A stretch of DNA of 64,000 bases. Origin: Siphlonurus alternatus (Eukaryota > Arthropoda > Insecta > Ephemeroptera > Siphlonuridae). Below, piece after piece: positions 55,204 to 64,000 of the stretch. The translations under genes were made by a program, and so were the position numbers. The stretch lies in NCBI GenBank assembly GCA_949825025.1, contig OX463788.1:27041036-27105035 (forward strand), given 5' to 3'. The notes under the pieces were generated by a model that worked only from the letters and a program-made list of their open reading frames with translations, was not told where the DNA came from and made no database searches. Within the stretch, counting starts at the first letter, position 1, and each line of letters begins with the position of its first letter.

Positions 55204-55975
55204 AATAATAATAATAATAATATAAGTATTATAAAAATTTTTATTGAACACTCTTACAGAGTGTACATATTACATATTACATAAACATAAAAGACATAAA
55301 ATCTTATATTATACACACAACATGACAAATCAATAAATAATAACTTATACACATATAAATGATATAACATTAAAAATTATTGAGCTAGGAACATAGAAAA
55401 AACAAATATTAAAAAAAAAAAAAAAAAAAAACACAATTATAATTATTACTTGGAAATAATAATAATAATAAATTAACCCGTATAAATCATACATTATTAG
55501 CTAAATATGCTAAAGAATATATTCGTTTTGGACAAGACAGGGCATGATATGTTTCACATTTTTGACCACAAAATTTACAAACACAGTTGTCATAGGTTTC
55601 ATGGTATACAAATTTCGTACAAACACGGTGATAGAAACCATGCATTGCAAACCTGGTTATAATAATATATGTCTGTCTTTATATTGACAGTTTTGCCAGT
55701 TAGAATTTACAAATGCTGGGGTAATATAAAAATTGGGATTTATCTCCGAGGCTTTCAAAAAATTCTGTTTTTCATAAAGTCATTGAAATTTGGTGTACAA
55801 GGAAAATTGTATTTCTTCTGAAGTTCTGACACAAAAAAATCTTGATCGATAAGCTTATACACCAGCCTTGAGAATGAAAATTTGGATACTGAAAGAAGCC
55901 TTTTAATAAATCTTGACTTTATTGATTCTAAGATTTCAAAATCGCCAACTTTTAAATAAGGCCAAACATATATAA
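55204..55975 (-). mobile_element. LINE 3' fragment, related to the 30-33 kb copy
   Basis: The minus strand encodes SRFIKRLLSVSKFSFSRLVY, then KLIDQDFF, later AMHGFYHRVC and CVCKFCGQKCETYHALSC, ending in a stop. It parallels VKRLLCLSKF, LAYKLIDSNYY, HGFHHLIC and the finger of the larger copy but differs at many residues. The 3' UTR ends at a (TAA)n run at 55202-55223. It lies in HMCES intron 1, opposite in strand to the gene. Confidence 0.8.
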
Positions 55976-56454
55976 TATAATATAAGTATTAATATAAGGC
56001 AGCTCCGGAGTTTACTGCAAGAAATTGCGGACCGCCGGTGTTGAGAGAGCTAGATCGAGGTATTGATAATATGCTAGGCTGTCACACCATAAAAGATATA
56101 TAGGCCGGCTTAGCAGTAATTGTGCTTCAAAAATAATACATAATAATATATAATAGAATAATAGAGGGCACCCGGCTGCCTTTACAGAGGACATATACAG
56201 GACCAAGAGATGGCGCTGATGTCTGAAAATTTTGCTCTTTGCATCGAGGATACGGCAATACCTGTGGCATGGGGAGAATCACAAAAATTATCAAATTTTT
56301 AGGAAAGAAATCACTTACGAAGTTGAAATATTTTTTTATATTTGTCCGAAAGTATTAATAGACAACTAAATATGGTGTTGTCATTTCTGTAAAATTATGC
56401 TGTGGCTGCTGACAGAGCATTTACATGATTTTATTACAATGTTAATCATATATA

Positions 56455-56750
56455 CAGCAATCCTCGCCAGACGCTTGTAGTTCCAGCAGTTACCACTAGA
56501 TTCGCACTAACTTTATGACGCCAACAGCTTGTGTCGCATCACGTTGGACCTAGCCCTTGGCGCTCTACCTGGGAGTTGGGCTAGTACGTCCAGCTCCCAG
56601 TCAATGATCAGATGTGTCGGTCATGGAGTGGCCTGAGCTCTCCCTGCTGTCGCGGAGCTTGGTGTAGCAAGACAGCAAAATCCTAGCAATGCTGGGGAAC
56701 CTCAGGGGATACCATCTGCCCCTGAGAGGATGAACAGAACGGTCCCTATA
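56455..56750. other. GC-rich block of unknown nature in HMCES intron 1
   Basis: About 300 bp with clearly higher GC than the rest of the intron, e.g. GACCTAGCCCTTGGCGCTCT and CTGCTGTCGCGGAGCTTGGT. No frame longer than a few dozen codons, no splice sites that fit HMCES, no inverted ends found. It could be a 5' piece of a LINE or a transferred fragment. Confidence 0.35.
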
Positions 56751-57596
56751 TAACATATTATAATTGTCCGAGATTACGTGAAGTGGCCTGTTGTTGAGAT
56801 TTGACGCTTCAGAAACGGGGACAGCCGATTATCTGAACATTCCCAAAGTAATCAAGCTGAATTTAAAAAATGCTTCTGATAGGTTGATAAAACAAAATAA
56901 AACTAGGGTAGGTAGAAGAATTCTTCTACTTTCCCTAGTCTAGCTGTTATATTTCAGGCTATATTATTAATTACTCCATATTTTTAAAAATTCAAAATTA
57001 TATATACAGTATATATGTATTCGTAACCAGAAACGGACCACAGCCTCATTCAGTTGGAGCAAGAAAAAATACAAAAATAAGAGCATTCAAGGTTTATATT
57101 TTATGTATGAATTTTAACTTTAAATTTGGTACAGTATAACTGAATAAAAGTTAACATGGCTAAAGTTAGGCTTAATCTTTGAAATCAGAGGTGTATATTA
57201 TGGTTCCTGCCCTTTTTCAAAAGACAAACAATTTGTCATCGCCATTTGAGTTCTTTAGTATATTAATGTAATGAAAGTTCAAAGATACTGTACATGTATT
57301 AACAATTTATTATGATTTCTGTATCTGTCAAAAGAGACAAAGAAAATTTAAAACTTGCATGAGCATATTGCATTTAAAAAAAAAAAAATGCTTTGCCAAT
57401 TTTTTTAAATCACGTATAAGTTATAATATATTATGTACCTATAGTTAATTATAATTAACATTTTCATGGAAACTTTTAATGCAATAGTTACATTTATTTT
57501 AAATTATTTATGATTTTTTTTATATGATTTACGGTAGAAAAGTTATTAACTGTGGTTTTATATATATATATAACATACATATATACATAACATGAC

Positions 57597-58440
57597 GCCA
57601 TATTCCCTTACGGGGGAAGCCAGCAGCAGTATTACCTCAGCCATCTACAAAATTGCCCTCCACAACACTCTATTCTTGCATAACCACTTCCTTCAGAAAT
57701 ACTCAAAACACTCTTTAGCCTTCTGCACTCTCTATTACACTGCATACTTTTAACACCCCTAGCTGCTCTTCAAACATTCTGTAATCACATCCAACCAAAC
57801 CTTTTTTGGTCTACCTAATCCTTTCATGCCTTTTACCCTACCTTTAAACACCTGTTTTGCAATTCGTTCATCACCCGGCGGCCATTCTCTCAACATGTCC
57901 AAACCAACGTAATGTACTACATTCATACTTGTCAATTACGCTTTCTTTCACTCCACACTCATTCATCACCAATGTGTTTCTCCGTTTCTCACTCTATCAA
58001 TCCTAGTTTTACCACACATTCCTTAAAGAACTCATACTAACTACATTCAACTTTCTCCTATTCTTTGTTTGACACACCCATACTTAAGACCCATACATCA
58101 AAGTTGGTATTAGGACAGAGTTATACACAGCTAGCTTAGCCATATTAGACAACAGCTCAGTGCGACACAACCCTGCCATACTACCGACAATCCTCCTACC
58201 AGCACTCTCTCTCCTATCAATCTCTCCATCTACACTTCCGTCCTCCCGAAACAATCTTCTTAAATATACAAATTCTATCCCTCGTTCCAGCTGTTCTCCT
58301 TTTAGATAAAATCCTTTTGCCTCGTTGCTATCTTTACTACCAAACATCTTTTTACTTTTGTCTTAGATAAAATCCTTTTGCCTCGTTGCTATCTTTACTA
58401 CCAAACATCTTTTTACTTTAGTCTTGCTCACATAGTTTTT
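57597..58440 (-). mobile_element. LINE 3' end with reverse transcriptase C-terminus
   Basis: The frame 58347-58084 (minus) reads GSKDSNEAKGFYLKGEQLER, with FREDGSVDGEIDRRES, LAVYNSVLIPTLMYGS, the end of a LINE reverse transcriptase. After stops, RNTLVMNECGVKESVI and LRWFGHVERM follow, typical of this LINE type. It ends in the shared motif of GGTAATACTGCTGCTGGCTT. A 61-bp tandem repeat (58303-58424) disrupts its start. Confidence 0.78.
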
Positions 58441-58546
58441 AATAATATATACACACGCGCACACACACATACAGCTAATTTAAGATAGTACTCATACAAG
58501 CATACAAGGACAAAATTACAACAACAAATCAACATGTCTTATATAT

Positions 58547-59072
58547 GAGTGCGTTCGAGGTGACTGTCCAACCCTGTCCGGACCGGTCCGGACCGTCTAA
58601 AATCATTTTTTTACAGTCAGACTGTCGTCCATTTCCCCTCCTTACCTCCCCTCTTATGACGTCACTTCCGCAGTCCGGCCGGTGTTGAGCGGTCCGGCTA
58701 AAAAGTCGGACGAGTCCCCCTATAGTCGGACTGTAGAACTAAACTGAACATCGAAATGCGTCGCAATACTCGAAATGCGCAATGTTTTGGTAATTTTGGC
58801 GCAATTCTTGGGCGGGACGGGATACATGCACCTTTTCTCTATTAGTTGCAGCGATCTACAGCAGCAGGCTCCATTTTTAGTGTACCAAAAAGTACTGTAC
58901 GCCGCCTTTCACGCGCCCGACAGCTGATAGCAGTCAATCCGTCGGACTGCGCGTTTTTTCTTCAAAACCAGACAGTGACGTAAAAATGACGTTTCAGACC
59001 ACGTGACCAAGATATACCGCCATTTTCACAGACCAGTCCGGACAGGGTTGGACAGTCACCTCGAACGCACAC
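58547..59072. mobile_element. larger foldback MITE related to the one at 6.7 kb
   Basis: The ends read GAGTGCGTTCGAGGTGACTG and its reverse complement with minor change, so the first seven bases match the 6733-7014 element. Arms continue with CCCTGTCCGGACCGGTCCGG-like GC-rich repeats. It is 526 bp and lies in HMCES intron 1. The target duplication is not clear. Confidence 0.75.
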
Positions 59073-59214
59073 AAAGTCAGGGTCGGTCGATCTGGATATA
59101 TAGTTGACTTTGCAAATGCGGAGCAGGTGCCGGCCTATGTGAGCCCCGTACGTGTTGCCTGGCCCTATAGAAATTTTGAAAAGGTCAAGTCATGGCTCAG
59201 TTGTAAAATATTCT

Positions 59215-60185
59215 CCGCTCTAAAAATTAAAAAAAAAATCACGTGTACATGATTGAAGACATGCATGATTATAGGCACATTTGAAAATCTGAGTTCATAT
59301 TTCTAAGGAAAAAAAAAATTCATAATACACTCTAAAACGAATTAACATTCAAAAATTCTATCTCACATAGAGGTTCTCCAGAACTAAAATCCAAAGTGAG
59401 AGTGAACGCGTTGTTTAACATATGGGACCTTATACCTGACAAAAAAACGAAACAATTCATTCCAAAAAGTCAACGAATTGGTTGATTGGAATGAAAGAAA
59501 AATATTTGTTGACTCTTCCTTTAACTGTTAAATGGCTTCTATCCAATTTAATGTCAATTCTCATTTATAAGTTTTTTTTCAATGATTGATTCGGATCAAG
59601 CTATTTTTTTTTTTTTTTTTTTTAAATTTTTGGTTAAGGATTAATGTCAACGCCACGGCCATTGCTCAGTATTATCTGATGGTAAATTGAAAATGGTTTT
59701 GGTCCATAAAATTATGGACAAAATAATTATTAGTTTGCTGAAGTAAAGAAACAACAAAATCAGTGTAAATTTTTAGTAATAATTTTTTGTGTGTGTGTGG
59801 GTGGGTGTGTGTGAAAAATATACTGATTTGACTAAAATTTAAGTCATAGTAATCCCTATTTAAAACAATACTAATCTTAAATGCTGAATATCTCGAGAAT
59901 TTCACCAATTTAAGTAATTTCATGATTTTCAGGAATATATACTAAAATTTTGCTATATTTTTTTTTCATACCACCTAGTGAACGGTGTGCTTTTTCTACC
60001 TTTTTGAGTTAATTAATGGAGGTGTGTGTCAGAGGTAAGGCCTTTTGTTAAACAATGTGTTCTCTTTGATTTTGGAATTTGTTTCTGGAAAGCCTATGTA
60101 AGATGGAATATTTTGGATGTCGGTTTCATATATGGAAAAGCACTGGAACTATTTTTAGAAAATATTAACTCACTTGTCATTTTTT
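59215..60185. repeat. two half-elements of family L around unrelated DNA
   Basis: 59340-59470 carries CCAAAGTGAGAGTGAACGCG and TTTAACATATGGGACC; 60020-60185 carries GGCCTTTTGTTAAACAATGT and ATGGAATATTTTGGATGTCG in the opposite sense. They may be one palindrome split by insertion. Confidence 0.45.
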
Positions 60186-60594
60186 TTTTTTTTTTTTTTT
60201 TGGTAGACCTTCTACTTTCACTTTAATAACAAATATTTAAGCTGTATAACCATTAAATATATACAATATATATTTTTTTTCAAATATTATTTCTCAATAA
60301 AAGAAAATTTGCAATCTTCTGACATTTTAGATTTTAGAATTAAAAACTATTAAAAAGCACGCTCCTTTTTTTACCTCCTCGCTTCGCGGCCTTGCCCTTC
60401 AAGCTCACCCGAGGTGCGGGCCTTCGGCCAACACACTGCAGACTTACCCTGTTTACAGTTCTAGTACCGCATGTAATAATCCAGCAAAAATGAAATAGCT
60501 CTGTACTATAGTAAAATTTAGCAAAGATAGATGAAATATATAAAAATTGGTAAATATTGGCCGCTAAGAAAACTAGGTTTAATTTTATTTTAGC

Positions 60595-61100
<506 letters not shown>

Positions 61101-61536
61101 ATTATTTTATTTCAAATAAAGCAGTGCAATTTCTTTTTCATGATTTGCATTTCTTATAAAATCTTAAATGAATTTGTAAACAAAAAAGTGAAGGGAATAA
61201 ATTTTGAATCTTGTAGGAAAGCATTAATTTCTCAAAATAGATACCAGACCTTAAAATAATAAAATGTGATTTTCGCATTTCATGTCAAAGCCAAGCTTTA
61301 TGAGTATCTTTACAGTTACCATTATGTCCATAATCTGTTCTTCAAATAATAACATATTACCTTCATAAAATTTTTAATAAAAGCAACCATTAAAAAGGAT
61401 ATTCCCAGTTTAATTGTTGTTAAATGTTTAAAATTATTAACACCTATTGAAATGAAGACAGTGTTATGGCTAGTCTCAACCTTTAATTAATATTACTCAC
61501 AAAAGAAATTATGATAGTTTCTTGTTCTTTTTTCAG

Positions 61537-61771
61537 TACTTTGAATCCAGGAGAGTTATGCCAGTCATGCACATACAAGCATGGAGATGAAACTAATCGT
61601 TTGCCAGAGTGGAAAGAGGCAGCCAAATTCAAATTTAGAAACTCTTATAATCTTGCGCCTTCTCAAATTGTTCCTGTGCTTGTATCCAAGAACATTTTGG
61701 ATCCAGACTGCAAATCTATGGAGCGCGTCATCACCCCAATGGTCTGGGGATTCATCCCACCTAACCACAAG
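61537..61771 (+). CDS. HMCES: HMCES coding exon 2: N-terminal half of the SRAP domain (partial gene)
   Basis: Encodes residues 7-85. It contains NRLPEWKEAAKFKFRNSYNL, APSQIVPVLVSKN and ERVITPMVWGFIPPNHK, which line up with RLPEW, SYN.SP...PVLLS and ERIIAPMRWGLVPSW of human HMCES. The acceptor is TTTTTTCAG and the donor AAG|GTTTGT in phase 0. The intron before it is 6373 bp. Later exons, which would carry the conserved Asn, Glu and His of the active site, are not in the window; I searched 61772-64000 for them and found nothing. A bacterial YedK-like gene is ruled out by the intron. Confidence 0.93.
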
Positions 61772-62299
61772 GTTTGTTGAAGTAAAGTAAAAGTCAGGCA
61801 AATTTTTTATATTTTAAAAATTGTACTTTAAGTTATTTAACAACAAAGCTAATTTTGAGATCTCAGATCTAGCCTTCTTTTGATATTAATGAGACATATG
61901 CAGGGGACTTAAAACTCCCTATCAATAGGAAGCATACATAATCTCTTTGAAGTGGATCTGTCAGACTAGTTTTATGAAAATTGAGGTAGAAGTTAAACGT
62001 GGAGTCTTATAGGCGAAAACAGGAACTAGCTCAATTAAAAAAAAAAAATAAATACTGTTGATTTTTTTTGCATTTTTTCTCTTTAATACCGCATTATACC
62101 TAAAATGGACATTTAAAAAAGTTTACGTGACTTGGAGGCCCAGTCCAACACACCTGTAATATCATTTTACATTCCTTGGTCAAACAAATGATCAGTTAAA
62201 TAACACTTGTGAACAATTAATTTTATTTTTTAATTTATTTTAATTTTATTTACAATGTTAGCTACTACAGGATTCTCTGCTATTGGTGTAAGTATTCAA

Positions 62300-62660
62300 A
62301 CTTAACAACAGTAAGATACTAGGATAGGAAAGGAGACGGCTGTGGCCTTGTGTTTAGAAACTGCCCCGGCATCCGCCTGGGGGTGACAATGGGAAACAAC
62401 AGAAAATCATCGTCAAGGCAGACGGCACCAAAGTAAACTTTAACACCTCCCAATACAGTGTTTGACTTGCACGCTGAGGCCACCTGGCGCAAGCGCACTC
62501 GGAGATGCTACAATCTACATACAGTCGGCGGTGAACCCAAGCGTCTGGAGACGATCCAGATTACAAGTCCAACACTTAAATTAATCGTGCCACACTGCTC
62601 GGTAAATGAATTGTTCCCTGTTTATTATTTGTTCGACCCATATAGCAATGTGATTATTTA
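62300..62660 (+). mobile_element. SINE-like interspersed repeat in HMCES intron 2
   Basis: GAAACTGCCCCGGCATCCGC then CTGGGGGTGACAATGGGAAA is a motif I associate with insect interspersed repeats; the second half has GAGGCCACCTGGCGCAAGCG. GC content jumps against its surroundings. The family name is not certain. Confidence 0.45.
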
Positions 62661-63014
62661 AGTATTTTATGTATACTTTGATTGTTTGTTTTGACCAAAG
62701 AATGTAGTGACGTCATAGGCGTGTTGGATTAATTGAATATATTGATGTATTGACTTGGAGTCTCTGGACCAAGCAGTCATTGTCCGTAAAACAAGTGTGT
62801 CGGTAAGGAGCTCAGGTCACATAAGCTCTTTAAATCTCCATTTTAGATATGATGCGGTACTAAAAAAGGTGTCAAACAAATTCAAATGGGTATTTTTCAA
62901 TTAAACCGGCTCGGCCAGTAAAATAATTACCCCCCTTAAGTTCATTACCTAAAAAAAGCCTTGCATATGGATAATTATAAGTATATTGAGTTGTGTGAAG
63001 GTCTAAATGTGGAT

Positions 63015-63062
63015 GTGTTAATAATGCTGCTAACTTAACCCATAAGAGATATGGCGTTATGT
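63015..63062 (+). mobile_element. short tail fragment of the same family
   Basis: TTAATAATGCTGCTAACTTA followed by ACCCATAAGAGATATGGCG; matches only the 3' terminal motif. Confidence 0.45.
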
Positions 63063-63667
63063 GTGTATGTTGTACACATACACAGTATATAATAATATAT
63101 ATATATATATATATCAGGGGCGGCTCGTGACCCTTTTCTCTGGGGGTGCTGTCCGACATGGGACCAGCAGAACATCAATGGGGGGCGGAGCCCCCCAATG
63201 GCCCGCCGCAGGCGCGATTTTTTTAAGGACACGCCCCTTTTATGGGTAAAATTATATGACAAAATCATATAATTATATAATAATGCTCCCAACAAAGAAG
63301 CATGCAGAAATTATATAAAAACAAAAAATTAATCATTTTATTTATAATTTGTTATGACACGCACTTAATTATGCGAGCGTATGACCCTTTTGAAATCGTG
63401 ATTTAATGTTTCAAACTTAATAGATGTAATTTCCAATTTTTAATTATTTTTTTAATTCATAAGTCTTCACGTGTGTGGTAAGAAAAATATATAAAAAATT
63501 GTTTTTAGCCTTTTTTTTTTAATAAAATAGTGTCAACCAAACTGCATTGTTAATATGTTAGTCTGTTTTTTTAATAAATATAATAAATAAATGATGAAAC
63601 CTGAATGTCTGGTATAATTTTTACGCAATGTATATTATGAATCATGAAAATGTAATGCATACTTTTT

Positions 63668-64000
63668 TTAAGGTAGAGGGTAGAGATAACACGCCCATCT
63701 TAATAAAAATCCCATTCATGAAAATTATAACAATAAAATGTTCTCCCCTACATCCCCTATCAGTAGCTAAAATATCAGGTATGCAAATTCGAGCTAGTTT
63801 TCGAATTATTAATTTTTAAAGTTGGCCAATTTTGCATGGAAGTTCCATTTCTCAATCTCCATGTCAAATTAGTCAACTTCAAAAATTAATAACTCGAAAA
63901 CAGCTCATTTTCGCAAACCTGATATTTTAGCTACTGCATGATAGGGGATGTTGAGGAGAAAATTTTATTTTTTTTTTTTCGTAATTTTCATAAATGGGAT
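63668..64000. mobile_element. family-A MITE, cut by the right window edge
   Basis: Starts TTAAGGTAGAGGGTAGAG and contains the ACTTTAAAAATTAATAACTC palindrome arms. It runs off the end, so the window begins and ends in members of one family. Confidence 0.78.

Larger units (their letters stand above)
61772..64000 (+). other. HMCES intron 2, partial
   Basis: Starts at the donor GTTTGT and runs off the window. It holds a repeat with AAAATTGAGGTAGAAGTTAA (about 61900-62240), the SINE-like block at 62300-62660, a tail fragment at 63015-63062, a GC-rich patch at 63115-63240 and a family-A MITE at the edge. No HMCES exon 3 was found. Confidence 0.6.

Noticed and set aside
58084..58347. A host gene encoding GSKDSNEAKGF...LMYGS
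   Set aside because: Matches the C-terminal end of LINE reverse transcriptases, with stops and a 61-bp tandem repeat around it.
61537..61771. Bacterial SRAP (YedK) gene from contamination
   Set aside because: Splice sites at both ends and the MCGRIAC exon in phase show a spliced animal HMCES.

Overview
This window is AT-rich nuclear DNA from an animal, most likely an invertebrate. The evidence is spliced genes with GT-AG introns, LINE, SINE and DNA-transposon remnants, and long TA, GA and homopolymer tracts. An arthropod is my guess from the style of the repeats; I could not test it. I see no prokaryotic operon, CRISPR array or complete virus.

Two protein-coding genes can be supported, and they point away from each other. 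The larger is CNOT4, the RING E3 ligase subunit of the CCR4-NOT complex, on the minus strand. I could join 15 coding exons from 50038 down to 20015. All 14 junctions are GT-AG and keep the frame, giving 2973 nt and 990 residues. The order is RING finger, linker helix, RRM, CCCH zinc finger, a very long Ser/Gln/Asn/Pro-rich tail, then C-terminal blocks that match the long vertebrate isoforms. The second gene is HMCES, the SRAP-domain DNA-protein crosslink sensor, on the plus strand. Only its first two coding exons are here (55144-55163 and 61537-61771); the rest lies beyond the right edge.

Layout: 1-20014 is a repeat-rich, gene-poor region made mainly of palindromic, MITE-like elements, several nested in one another. 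20015-50038 is CNOT4, whose introns hold most of the mobile DNA. This includes two giant inverted repeats (22848-26290 and 41989-45514), a Tc1/mariner-pogo-like element carrying a LINE (29603-33640), and a tRNA-derived SINE. 50039-55143 is the shared upstream region of the two genes. 55144-64000 holds the start of HMCES, whose 6.4-kb first intron contains three LINE fragments and a large foldback MITE.

The strongest second-look items are the two nearly identical giant hairpins that would be transcribed inside CNOT4 pre-mRNA (one base lies 38 nt from an exon), and mobile elements whose target sites can be read directly because an unfilled copy is also in the window. A candidate alternative first exon of CNOT4 would remove half of the RING. 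I found no clearly new multi-gene system. Homology calls rest on recalled family motifs; coordinates and splice sites were read from the sequence.
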